DNA of 64,000 bases. Origin: an uncultured bacterium (GTDB taxonomy: Bacteria > Bacteroidota > Bacteroidia > Bacteroidales > Bacteroidaceae). The position numbers were made by a program, and so were the translations under genes. The notes under the pieces were generated by a model that ran no database searches, had not been told where the DNA came from, and saw only the letters and a program-made list of their open reading frames with translations. The DNA is taken from the NCBI GenBank assembly GCA_905214795.1, contig CAJMNM010000003.1:1-64000 (forward strand). Reading direction: 5' to 3'. The first letter of the stretch is position 1. Each line of letters opens with the position of its first letter. Below are positions 7,471 through 15,818 of the stretch, piece by piece.

Positions 7471-8259
7471 TTATTTAATTATTCCATTATCCTTGAGAGC
7501 CTCAATTGCAGGATTAAATATATTTTCTTTTGCACTTTTACCAGGTGCAGAGAAATGCCAGCAATCAAGATATGGATATTTTCCACCCGAAGGGGTTTTC
7601 AAGAATTGGAAACAAACATCTCCATTTCCATACCCCCTTGGAGACTCGAATGTACCAAAGCATTCCATACTTTTGCCCAGATTCATTCCGAAAATAATAT
7701 CAGGGGACAACAAATCTATTTCCTTTGCGAAAAAGTTAACAGGTGACCTACTACTAGCTGATATAAATGAATTTATCAAATTTCCGTCAGCCACCCATTC
7801 TCCACTTTCATTCGAAAACTTCGACAGATTCATAAAGGCATTGCTGATACCACCCGGTTGCGCAAATTCTGATATAAATTCAGAAGCGTAAGGTATATCA
7901 CTCCATGTATAAATCTCATGTTCCATTGCATAAGTTAAATAAAGCATTGTAGAATGGAATTTATGACGGTTCAATGGCAGGCTTCCAATCTGTTTCTCCT
8001 GATACGCCTCATACAGAAACTCCATATAGTTACATCCTCCTATTTCCAATGCTTCACGTCCGATAAACAGAATCTTCTTTTTCTGAGATGTATAGTAGGG
8101 ATAAAAGCCATCAGAAACGAACAGCCTTTCTATGTTACAAGACTCGTTTGGCAACTGTTCTTTAAGAAAATCCAACCATTCACCATTCAGATTTTCTATC
8201 TTTTCTTTCAAATCCAGTTCTGAATCTGGATACGTCAAAATCTGTTCATTCATTATCAT
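7471..8259 (-). CDS. Hypothetical protein, possible uracil-DNA-glycosylase-like fold
   Basis: 262-residue protein without signal peptide. Two segments recall the uracil-DNA glycosylase superfamily: an early KILFIGREALEIGG, like motif A 'VLFIG..PG', and a late LDCWHFSAPGKS, where the family has a C-terminal 'HPSP' type motif. Between them is NFFAKEIDLLSPDIIFGMN, like the strand-helix 'I..++P+++++LG' element. The catalytic Asp of classic UDGs is not evident, so activity cannot be claimed. Two in-frame ATGs (8259 and 8253) could start it; neither has a clear upstream box. It stands alone, with gaps of about 170 and 210 bases to its neighbours. Confidence 0.55.
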   Translation of the reverse strand: MIMNEQILTYPDSELDLKEKIENLNGEWLDFLKEQLPNESCNIERLFVSDGFYPYYTSQKKKILFIGREALEIGGCNYMEFLYEAYQEKQIGSLPLNRHKFHSTMLYLTYAMEHEIYTWSDIPYASEFISEFAQPGGISNAFMNLSKFSNESGEWVADGNLINSFISASSRSPVNFFAKEIDLLSPDIIFGMNLGKSMECFGTFESPRGYGNGDVCFQFLKTPSGGKYPYLDCWHFSAPGKSAKENIFNPAIEALKDNGIIK

Positions 8260-8467
8260 AGTTATATATTAATCATTACTTCCTATTAAAAAATTTACAA
8301 AGTCGTCAAAATAAACACAAAACAGCATTGTTGTCATCACCCACGAATATGCAGTGAAAAAACGATTCAATACATATCATTTAAATTGATCCTCACAATT
8401 GTCATGATACTCATGAGAAGCAGAAAAACTATTTCCATGTTGGCTATAAACCAGGATAAGAATACAA

Positions 8468-9736
8468 TCATGATAATGCCTTTTTAATCTTTAATAATAG
8501 TAACTTTCCAAAACTCAGTTCCTCATAACAATCACACCATAAAAAATTTTCCCAAACATAAAATACTATCTCACTATTTGTACCATCTAAATCAGTATAC
8601 TGCATTGATATAACCGTAATAGGAGATAATATAAAATAATTCTCAAGTACACAAACAGTATTCTGTTTTTTACTTAAACTTTTAATATCATTTTGAACAG
8701 CCTTATAAAGAGAATGGTACTCATCTCCTGATAAAAATACCTCATTAGCTATTTGGGCTTTATTATCTATAATAATTTTACCTGGTGCCTTATACATTTG
8801 GCTAATCTGTAACCATTTATGTGAAAATATTTTTTTAAGAAAAAAAGGTTTTATTACTTTATTCTCACGACTTGATTTCATTACAAGCGACACTCCCTTC
8901 TGAAAATAATACTTATCTTCAAAACTTTTTACTATCTGCATAACGGAACCACTAACAGGCTTTCCATTGCCATGGCATTTCATACAAGTAACCTTTCCTT
9001 CTCCATTACACTTCTTACAAGTCATCTCCCCCTCGCCATTACAATCGTTGCATTTTAATTTTCCTTGTCCTCCACAAATCGGACATGCCTTTGTCTTAAT
9101 ACGTGGGTCACCGTTTGCGTAATTTCCAGCCTCATATTGTATTTCTCCTATTCCTTCGCACTTCTCACACAAGACCCATCCTCGACCTTCGCATTTCTTA
9201 CAACGAATTTTTCCTTTTCCTTTGCATTCAGAACAAAAAATCTGACCACTTCCTTTACACTCAGGACAATCTGGAATATTATCTCCTGAGAATGTAGATA
9301 CTGAGAATGTTACAAAACCTCTACTTTTCTTCGAGCCATCCAATAGAACTTGTTCTAAGTTCTTTTCATTAATAACATAATCAAATTCTGAAGGATCTTT
9401 CGATATATCATTATACACGCTTTTATTCAACACCTTTTTTACTCTATTAGATCTATCAGAAATAACTACTCCATAAATACCTAATAAAAAGGGGTCTTGT
9501 TTTACAGATACAGAACGTGACAACAATCTCAAATTCTTAATGAAACGACTTTTTTTAGTATTAACGCTTCTTGTATTCCCCTCATAATCGGTTTCTTTCC
9601 ATTCTGCTCCTTTCAATAATTCAACCCAATCATGCTCAGAGTTATTTTCTTTTTGAACCGAGATTGTACTATAAATAAAAGAGTTTTTAATGTTACTTAT
9701 AATCTCTGTTTTAAGTTCTTTTGGTAATTTGTTCAT
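8468..9736 (-). CDS. Protein with eight CxxCxGxG zinc motifs (DnaJ-type zinc domain, duplicated)
   Basis: 422-residue cytoplasmic protein. The middle (about residues 155-265) holds eight CxxCxGxG motifs: CPECKGSG, CSECKGKG, CKKCEGRG, CEKCEGIG, then a 20-residue gap, then CPICGGQG, CNDCNGEG, CKKCNGEG and CMKCHGNG. DnaJ has four such motifs binding two zincs, so this looks like two full DnaJ-type zinc domains in tandem (four zincs expected). No J domain (HPD) is present. The flanking N- and C-terminal regions are not recognised. DnaJ-type zinc domains bind unfolded protein or act in redox chaperoning; that role here is inference. A 790-base gap with a structured RNA lies upstream. Confidence 0.75.
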   Translation of the reverse strand: MNKLPKELKTEIISNIKNSFIYSTISVQKENNSEHDWVELLKGAEWKETDYEGNTRSVNTKKSRFIKNLRLLSRSVSVKQDPFLLGIYGVVISDRSNRVKKVLNKSVYNDISKDPSEFDYVINEKNLEQVLLDGSKKSRGFVTFSVSTFSGDNIPDCPECKGSGQIFCSECKGKGKIRCKKCEGRGWVLCEKCEGIGEIQYEAGNYANGDPRIKTKACPICGGQGKLKCNDCNGEGEMTCKKCNGEGKVTCMKCHGNGKPVSGSVMQIVKSFEDKYYFQKGVSLVMKSSRENKVIKPFFLKKIFSHKWLQISQMYKAPGKIIIDNKAQIANEVFLSGDEYHSLYKAVQNDIKSLSKKQNTVCVLENYFILSPITVISMQYTDLDGTNSEIVFYVWENFLWCDCYEELSFGKLLLLKIKKALS

Positions 9737-9979
9737 AATATTATAAGGTTCATAAAAAATTGAGTCTTATTCAAATTAATGAGATAGAGGTTCTGTTATA
9801 TGATTCTTTAACATTTTGTTACTACGCCCCTTAAATCGACTTCGACTATTTATAAAAAGAGATAATACATCACCGGAATTCCATTCTCTATAGTTTAGAT
9901 TATAGAAAAAGATTGATTACCCATCAACCATGGCATCGGTTGTCCGCTCTTTTTTTCTAAATTGTATTTCATAGTATTT

Positions 9980-10232
9980 TATTAAGAATCCTCCAGTCCC
10001 ACAAGGATATTTATAAACATAAGAAGCGTGGAACTGTATGCCACGTCTCTGTGATCTGGTGCTAGGAAAACCCTGAATGAAGATGTGGGAATAACAGCCC
10101 CACGCATATGCGTGGAGACCATTACGCCATCTCTTGCATTCATGATATTCAGTTTCCTAGGCTTTAATCACACAAGAAGAAGACATAACGCCTCTTTTTT
10201 TCCAAAAAATTTGGATATGAAAATACTCAATC
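9980..10232 (-). ncRNA. Structured non-coding RNA (candidate 6S-like / Bacteroidales-1-like)
   Basis: A consensus promoter at 10239-10269 fires into a gene-free region with strong folding potential. The core is a long hairpin: outer pair 10050-10055 with 10167-10172 (TGTGAT/ATCACA), a symmetric 6x6 internal loop, then 10062-10078 with 10147-10160 (CTAGGAAA..CTGAAT/ATTCAG..TTTCCTAG), capped by a perfect 16-bp palindrome at 10100-10115 (CCACGCATATGCGTGG). A second hairpin (CGTGG/CCACG, 10027-10045) and a short stem at 9988-10008 follow toward the 3' end. A long hairpin with an internal bubble recalls 6S RNA and the Bacteroidales-1 motif, but I cannot confirm the family. Both ends are estimates. 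Confidence 0.6.
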
Positions 10233-10238
10233 CAATTG

Positions 10239-10269
10239 CAAATATATAAAAGCTATGCTAGTTTACAAA
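10239..10269 (-). promoter_or_regulatory. Consensus Bacteroidota promoter for the non-coding RNA
   Basis: On the minus strand TTTG (10266-10269), exactly 19 bases, and TATATTTG (10239-10246): an ideal TTTG-N19-TAnnTTTG promoter, with a start expected near 10232. No coding frame lies downstream, so its product is an RNA. Confidence 0.75.
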
Positions 10270-10492
10270 ATATTACTACATTTTCTTCAACCTATTTTTA
10301 TTCTTCCCAAAGATACCTCTTCCATTTCAGAATTGACTTTATCTATGTCTTTTAAAAAGACACATATATATTGATAGTGCTAAGATTCTAAGCATATTCT
10401 ATGCTATGCAAGGCGGTATTACCTTCATACAATTAAAGTGCCAACACTTATTTCTTTCTCTGCATTTCAGCGGATATTCCGGAGATTTTTAG

Positions 10493-10500
10493 TAAGTTTG
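10493..10500 (+). promoter_or_regulatory. -7 box of the sugar kinase gene
   Basis: TAAGTTTG fits TAnnTTTG and lies 25 bases before the ATG, so the leader is about 18 nt. The -33 element is weak. Confidence 0.5.
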
Positions 10501-10524
10501 CAATAAAACAACAACCCAATTATT

Positions 10525-11457
10525 ATGCGCAAAGTCATTGGTCTGGGAGAAACCATACTCGACATACTCTTCCGCCACAAACAGCCCACAGCAGCCGTTC
10601 CGGGCGGTTCTTCATTCAACAGTATCATTTCAATAGGCCGCGCGGGCATCCCCGCCATCTTTGTAGGAGAAACAGGAAATGACGAAGTAGGACAACAAAT
10701 AGCTGATTTTCTGAAAGAGAATCATGTGGACGCCAGTTATCTGAGGCGGCTCGACCAAATCAAGTCCTCAATCTCACTGGCCTTTCTGGACGACAACAAC
10801 GACGCTCACTATACTTTTTATAAATCACAACCTTGCACAAATCTTGACGTGACGTATCCGCAGGTAAACGCCGACGACATCATACAATTCGGCTCTTATT
10901 ATGCCATCTCACCGTCAACCCACCAACAGGTGAAGGCTTTTCTGACAAAAGCAAAAGCGCAGAATGCCATTCTGTTTTATGACCTCAATTTCCGCAGACC
11001 TCATCTGAAAGAACTCGAACAGCTCTGGCCTGCCATTCATGACAATTTCCGCCTGAGCAACGTGGTGAGAGGCTCGGCTGACGATTTTGAGGTGATGTAT
11101 AACGAACGTGACCCGGAAACCATTTATAAAAAGCATATCATCAATTATTGCCCGCTTTTTATCTGCACACAAGGCAGTGAGGGCATTACGCTGTGTACAC
11201 CCAACGGCTGCCAACATTACGCCGTTACGCCCGTACAGACTGTGAGCAACATCGGGGCGGGAGATAATTTCAACGCCGGCTTCATTTACGGATTATACAG
11301 AGAAGGCATCAGACATCAGGATTTAGAAGAACTGTCGTCCACCGAATGGGAAAAACTAATCAGATATGGTGAAAGTTTTGCCGCCAATGTCTGTGCCAGC
11401 ATACATAATTCCATCGACGTAGCGTTCGGCCGGCAAATAGCGATTCAACCTAAATAA
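10525..11457 (+). CDS. PfkB-family carbohydrate kinase (probable fructokinase)
   Basis: 310-residue ribokinase/PfkB-fold kinase that phosphorylates a sugar with ATP in the cytoplasm; fructose is the likeliest substrate because the sequence resembles Bacteroides fructokinases. The N-terminus (VIGLGETILDILF) and the PGGSSFNSIISIGRAG segment form the sugar site (PfkB motif 1). Motif 2 is SNIGAGDNFNAG, holding the catalytic Asp and the GAGD anion hole; the usual DTxGAGD is altered to N before I. Length is normal. It is a single-gene unit: own promoter box upstream, strong terminator downstream, and no sugar transporter beside it, so the substrate stays inferred. Confidence 0.85.
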   Translation: MRKVIGLGETILDILFRHKQPTAAVPGGSSFNSIISIGRAGIPAIFVGETGNDEVGQQIADFLKENHVDASYLRRLDQIKSSISLAFLDDNNDAHYTFYKSQPCTNLDVTYPQVNADDIIQFGSYYAISPSTHQQVKAFLTKAKAQNAILFYDLNFRRPHLKELEQLWPAIHDNFRLSNVVRGSADDFEVMYNERDPETIYKKHIINYCPLFICTQGSEGITLCTPNGCQHYAVTPVQTVSNIGAGDNFNAGFIYGLYREGIRHQDLEELSSTEWEKLIRYGESFAANVCASIHNSIDVAFGRQIAIQPK

Positions 11458-11465
11458 TATCATGG

Positions 11466-11504
11466 CCTGTTTTTATGAGATAAAACCCATCTGATAAAAA
11501 CAGG
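11466..11504 (+). terminator. Terminator of the sugar kinase gene
   Basis: An 11-bp perfect stem (CCTGTTTTTAT / ATAAAAACAGG) with a loop of 17 bases, part of which also pairs, starts 8 bases after the stop codon and is followed by TCAGTTTTATTTTA. Confidence 0.8.
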
Positions 11505-11798
11505 TCAGTTTTATTTTATCCCGAAGGCCCTCACTTATACTAAGAAAAATATTTCCATAATATTATAGCAAACGGCATAATATGTAGATATATTTTATCG
11601 GATATCTGAATTAAACAGGGTTTTCGGGAACCATATAAACATTATTTATCTGACAAGAATCGTGTCTATAAACTGTTCGGAAAGTGATTAGAAGCAAATA
11701 GCGTACACCGAGCCTGATGCATTGAAAATATATTACATCAGAAAAACCATATCTTGCGACAGAAACCGCCTTTAAGCGCACAAACCGCATAAAACGGA

Positions 11799-12127
11799 TA
11801 CGGTTACCGTTTTTTCATAACCGTTCATAAAATATCCGTAACCGTATGCGTTTTGTTACTTTGTCAGCATTTTACATCTTTACGTATCTATAAACCATTA
11901 TTATAGTGTATATTAATAATAAAGCTGTTTATAATTCTGACAGTTTTGCTCAATAAATCATGTACTACGCCGACTCAAAACGCATACGGTTACGAATTTA
12001 TTTGTCCACGGTTACGAATTTCATCCTGTACGGTTACGAGTATTTTTCTGCACGGTTGCGGTGATGCCCGTAACCGTAGCAAATGAAATTTCCGCACGGT
12101 TACGAAGAAACCCGTAACCGTGCGCGT
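11799..12127. repeat. Cluster of CGGTTACG / CGTAACCG motifs, array 1
   Basis: By hand count the 8-mer CGGTTACG (either strand) occurs seven times between 11837 and 12120 (starts 11837, 11987, 12009, 12031, 12069, 12097, 12113), plus three one-mismatch forms (near 11801, 11817 and 12053). Orientation alternates. Two copies are extended to a perfect 19-bp inverted repeat, CGTAACCGTATGCGTTTTG at 11837-11855 and its complement at 11976-11994, 120 bases apart. Many copies continue into GAATTT or a T/A run. The cluster lies in a gene-free gap; a sister cluster is at 47431-47570. Confidence 0.85.
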
Positions 12128-12692
12128 TTGGAAAACCATAGTGCCTGAAATATCAGAAAGTAATTATTATTTACACGATATACATTCAAACCATTTTCCG
12201 CACAGTATCTGTCTTGTGACACAAAAAACAAATATTATTAGTCCGCCTTTTAAAAACGGAACGCAACACACTATTATTCAGACGGTTAATTGATTTCAGA
12301 TGCCTTTAACCGTCTATACCTATAATTTCATATTTTTCATGTCTACAGATAATCCGATAAAAAAAACGCCCCAAAACAAGGATAAGGGAATTATCACAAT
12401 GTCATCATTTCAACAAATAAGCGGCATATCTTATGATAATACCGGCAGAAAGCAAACATAAAGTTATATTTTCACGCTTCTTTATGTCAGAAGAAAACAT
12501 TCTTCAGAAACCATCGGATGTAGTTTCCGGTCGTGAAAATCATAAAAAAATACCGGAAATAAATCCCAGCTGAACATTATGGATTTGTTTCCGGATATGA
12601 ATAATTTTACGGTATGCGCAGTTAAAAAGGCGAACAGATGTCATGATTTACACCCACAGCGTACCGTTATTTTAATTTACAGAAAAAGGACT
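12128..12692. other. Intergenic stretch, no gene seen
   Basis: About 560 bases with no convincing frame on either strand. One inverted repeat (AGACGGTTAA / TTAACCGTCT, about 12290-12315) could be a hairpin, but it lacks a T tract. Confidence 0.5.
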
Positions 12693-13226
12693 CTAACCGA
12701 GCAATCTCTCCAGTTCGTCCCACGAACGGACCACCTCCAAATACTGCGACAAAGGGACATTGATGAAATGTTTGCTGTCCATCTCATTCAGAACGCCAAG
12801 CAACCCATCCCAAAAACCACTGACATTAAAAAGTATGACCTTTTTAGCGTGATAACCGATACTGTTTGAGGCCATCACCGTGAAAATCTCATCCAATGTA
12901 CCTATTCCGCCGGGCAGCGCCACAAAGACATCGCTTTGCTCCATCATGATATCTTTACGCTCGGACAGATTCTTGCAGTTTATCGCCTCGTCTACATAAG
13001 AGCTGACACGACATTTTGATTCCAGCATGTGAGGAATCACCCCTACGACCTTACCGCCTTGCTGTTTGACTCCTTTAGCCACAGCCTCCATCAGTCCGGA
13101 GTTTGCTCCGCCGTAAATCAACACCTTGTTGTGTTTTCCCATCCATTCGCCAAAAGCCAACGCCTCCTCATAATACCGGTTTTCCAGTTTTCGGGAGGCC
13201 GCACAAAACACACTAATATTTTTCAT
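12693..13226 (-). CDS. LOG-family nucleoside monophosphate phosphoribohydrolase
   Basis: 177-residue LOG/TIGR00730 protein. Family enzymes cut the N-glycosidic bond of (cytokinin) nucleoside 5'-monophosphates, giving free base and ribose 5-phosphate. The family signature PGGIGTLDE is intact, as are the nucleotide-binding YGGANSGLMEAVAKG and the Arg/Glu-bearing LSERKDIMM segment. Often mis-called lysine decarboxylase. Its ATG overlaps the stop of the hemerythrin-LuxR gene by four bases (ATGA), so the two are translationally coupled. What links a purine-salvage-like enzyme to that regulator is unclear. No terminator is evident after it. Confidence 0.88.
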   Translation of the reverse strand: MKNISVFCAASRKLENRYYEEALAFGEWMGKHNKVLIYGGANSGLMEAVAKGVKQQGGKVVGVIPHMLESKCRVSSYVDEAINCKNLSERKDIMMEQSDVFVALPGGIGTLDEIFTVMASNSIGYHAKKVILFNVSGFWDGLLGVLNEMDSKHFINVPLSQYLEVVRSWDELERLLG

Positions 13227-14203
13227 ATCTTGACATCCTCTAAATTAATAAGTCCGTTAACAATCGCATAAATAGTCAGTCCCGCCGGAGAATGAATCTG
13301 AAGCTTGCGACTGATGTTGCGGCGGTGGGTCATCACCGTATTGACGGAGATAAACAGTTTCTCGGCAATCTCTTTATTGGAAAGACCTTTTACCACCCAT
13401 ACGATAACCTCTTTCTCACGGTCGCTCAACGATTCTCCGGTTGAGGTTTCCGGTTCCGTTTCATCGGAAACCTCGGCCTCAACCTCATCATGGTGCATAT
13501 ATTTCTCCTCGGCCTGTACCACAGCCTCCAGAAAGAGTGTATCTTCCAGATGGCAATGACTGAACAAGTCTTCCTCGGTAATGAACAGGTCCATCAGCAC
13601 TTCATTAAGCAACCGCCCATTGCTGTCGTTGGGATAATACTTAATGATAATACTTTTCAATTCCGACAGACTCTTTTCAAGCTGCGCATGGTTGTCGTGA
13701 TGCTGGCGCGAAAGTGTGTGGATATTGATGCCGGCCGTCAGTTTCTTTCCGGCCAGCAAATCTTTTACGTAGGTATGAATATGTAAATCCTCATAATCCA
13801 TGTGCCGCCCTACCTCGGCCGCGAACTCATCATAGAACTTTAAAATCAAGAAAGCAATCTGATTGCGGGCCGAACAGTCAATGGCCTCTATCAGTTTCCG
13901 CCGTATCGCGGGCAGGCGGAACTTCACGAAATAGTCATGCGAACGCTGAAGATAATTCATCAAGGCCGGCAACGAAATCGTTTCAACCAGCTCGCCGATA
14001 TTCACCGCATGTCCGTTGGAATGAATGAAATTCACTACTGCCAGGAAAGTAGCCGAATCTACCCCACTGGCCTCACACGTGGCACAAACAGACTGATCGC
14101 CAAAGCCCAGCGTCAGGCCAAAACGACTAATCACTTGTAATACCCGATAATCATCTCCAATGATATCGCTCATCTTATCCGTCTCTTTGTACTTTTCCAA
14201 CAT
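13223..14203 (-). CDS. Hemerythrin-like domain fused to a LuxR-type DNA-binding domain
   Basis: 326-residue regulator. Residues about 15-70 resemble the N-terminal domain of ScdA/YtfE iron-repair proteins (CATCEASGVDSATFLAVVNFI). Residues about 85-225 look like a hemerythrin domain; candidate di-iron ligands are His89, His134, Glu138, His168/169, His216/218 and Glu220. After an acidic linker, residues 258-320 are a LuxR/NarL helix-turn-helix (LSDREKEVIVWVVKGLSNKE, then NTVMTHRRNISRKL). Inference: a cytoplasmic transcription factor sensing O2, NO or iron through a di-iron centre. It is divergent from the porin-imelysin operon at 14439. The longest frame starts with a TTG at 14233; I use the first ATG (14203). 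A second ATG is at 14173. Confidence 0.82.
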   Translation of the reverse strand: MLEKYKETDKMSDIIGDDYRVLQVISRFGLTLGFGDQSVCATCEASGVDSATFLAVVNFIHSNGHAVNIGELVETISLPALMNYLQRSHDYFVKFRLPAIRRKLIEAIDCSARNQIAFLILKFYDEFAAEVGRHMDYEDLHIHTYVKDLLAGKKLTAGINIHTLSRQHHDNHAQLEKSLSELKSIIIKYYPNDSNGRLLNEVLMDLFITEEDLFSHCHLEDTLFLEAVVQAEEKYMHHDEVEAEVSDETEPETSTGESLSDREKEVIVWVVKGLSNKEIAEKLFISVNTVMTHRRNISRKLQIHSPAGLTIYAIVNGLINLEDVKI

Positions 14204-14273
14204 GATGCCTACTATTATAAAAATTATGTGCAAAGGAAATAAAATATTCCGACCCGCACAATCACTATTTCAT

Positions 14274-14308
14274 GGTATTTGGCACTGGGAATTAGGTATT
14301 TCGAATAC
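14274..14308. promoter_or_regulatory. Candidate operator between the LuxR-type regulator and the porin operon
   Basis: Two direct copies of GGTATTT start exactly 21 bases apart (14274 and 14295), two helical turns. The second copy is part of an inverted repeat, GTATT-tcg-AATAC (14296-14308). They lie about 60 bases upstream of the porin promoter -33 element. Binding by the divergent LuxR-type protein is a guess. Confidence 0.35.
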
Positions 14309-14366
14309 TTTATGACTTGTATTGCGCATACCCAGTCCGTCAACGTTTTTTCACTTTTTTTGTGTA

Positions 14367-14397
14367 TTGACAACATACGGCAGACGCCATAACTTTG
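14367..14397 (+). promoter_or_regulatory. Promoter of the porin-imelysin operon
   Basis: TTG (14367-14369), 20 bases and TAACTTTG (14390-14397) fit the Bacteroidota consensus. The start is expected near 14403 and the leader is about 35 nt. Confidence 0.65.
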
Positions 14398-14438
14398 CAA
14401 CATCAAAAATAACGAAATAAAAACAAAAAACAAAAACG

Positions 14439-15782
14439 ATGAAAACAAAAATCCTTTTATTGTCTGCCGGACTCATGCTGAACCTTAACCTGTCTTCAGC
14501 ATTCGGAAAGCCAACGACAGAAAACAATCGGGAACAGACCTCCGACGCGGAAAACACCGTAAAGAAGGAAAAAGCCCCTTCAAAGAAATCAAGATTATCC
14601 ATCGGAGGATATGGCGAGGCGGTTTACAGCCGGAATTTCTTCAGTGACAATTATCTGAGATATACCAATGCGGAGAATTACAAAAACGCGAAAAGCCACG
14701 GACGTTTTGACCTGCCTCATGTGGTTATCTTTCTCGGGTATGATTTCGGAAAAGGATGGTCCATGGGGTCTGAGATAGAATTTGAGCATGGTGGTACGGA
14801 AAGCGCCATTGAAATAGAAGAGGAAGAAGGCGGAGAATATGAAAGCGAGATAGAACGCGGCGGCGAGGTGGCTCTGGAGCAGTTCTGGATTCAGAAATCG
14901 TTCTGCCCGCAATTCAATATCAAGGCCGGACATATTATCGTACCTGTCGGGGCTACAAACGCCCACCATCTCCCGACCGAATTCTTCGGTGTATACCGTC
15001 CGGAAGGCGAGAACACGATTTTCCCCTGCACATGGCACGAAACAGGTATCAGTTTCTGGGGTCAGGCCGGCAAATGGCGCTATGAGGCCATTCTTGTACC
15101 GGGACTGGATTCAGACCGTTTCGGGCGTCAGGGCTGGATTGCCGGCGGTGCGGGCAGCCCCTACGAATTCAAAATAGGCAATGCCGTAGCCGGCGCATTC
15201 AGAGTAGACAATTTCTCAGTCAAGGGATTACGCCTCTCGCTCAGCGGTTATGCCGGCAACTCATTCAGCAACACCCTGATTACTCCTAACGCCAAATATG
15301 ACAATGTAAAGGGTACAGTGCTGATAGGCGCCTTTGATTTTTGCTACAACAATCATAACTGGATTGCCCGCGGCAACATAGACTACGGTCATTTATCCGA
15401 CTCTGACCTTATCACTCAATATAACCAGGGGCGACGCAACGACTCACCATCGCCCAAGCAGGCCGTAGCCTCTGACGCCATGGCGGCAGGTTTTGAGGCG
15501 GGATATGACATATTCTCTCAAATAAACAAGCTCAAGCAGAAAGAGCAGAAGTTCTATGTGTTCGGACGATATGATTACTATGACTCTATGTTCAAGACCA
15601 AAAGCGGTGTGACCGACTATGACTGGTGCGGCCGTCACAGGATAGCAGCCGGCATCAATTATTACCCGCTGAAGGACATCGCCATTAAAGGCGAATATTC
15701 CATAGGGCTGCTCAAATCTAAATATAATAACGAACCGGCCGTATCTGTCGGCATAGTCTACGCCGGCTTCTTCACCCGATAA
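14439..15782 (+). CDS. Outer-membrane porin-like beta-barrel with acidic loop
   Basis: 447-residue exported protein: signal peptide (cleavage after about residue 22, SSAFG), then a Lys-rich linker, then a porin O/P-like barrel that opens LSIGGYGEAVYSRNF and ends on an aromatic-rich strand finishing VGIVYAGFFTR. An extracellular-type loop at residues about 118-148 is very acidic (GGTESAIEIEEEEGGEYESE), suited to capturing cations. It is the first gene of a run with an imelysin lipoprotein and a di-haem oxidoreductase; such neighbours suggest it admits or binds iron (or another metal) at the outer membrane. The specificity is inference from context and the acidic loop. Confidence 0.75.
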   Translation: MKTKILLLSAGLMLNLNLSSAFGKPTTENNREQTSDAENTVKKEKAPSKKSRLSIGGYGEAVYSRNFFSDNYLRYTNAENYKNAKSHGRFDLPHVVIFLGYDFGKGWSMGSEIEFEHGGTESAIEIEEEEGGEYESEIERGGEVALEQFWIQKSFCPQFNIKAGHIIVPVGATNAHHLPTEFFGVYRPEGENTIFPCTWHETGISFWGQAGKWRYEAILVPGLDSDRFGRQGWIAGGAGSPYEFKIGNAVAGAFRVDNFSVKGLRLSLSGYAGNSFSNTLITPNAKYDNVKGTVLIGAFDFCYNNHNWIARGNIDYGHLSDSDLITQYNQGRRNDSPSPKQAVASDAMAAGFEAGYDIFSQINKLKQKEQKFYVFGRYDYYDSMFKTKSGVTDYDWCGRHRIAAGINYYPLKDIAIKGEYSIGLLKSKYNNEPAVSVGIVYAGFFTR

Positions 15783-15818
15783 CCTATTCTTTTTTTTAAA
15801 AATCAGATATTTAACAGC

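Noticed and set aside
12290..12315. AGACGGTTAA / TTAACCGTCT hairpin as a terminator
   Set aside because: It is about 800 bases from the nearest upstream plus-strand gene, past that gene's own terminator, and lacks a T tract.
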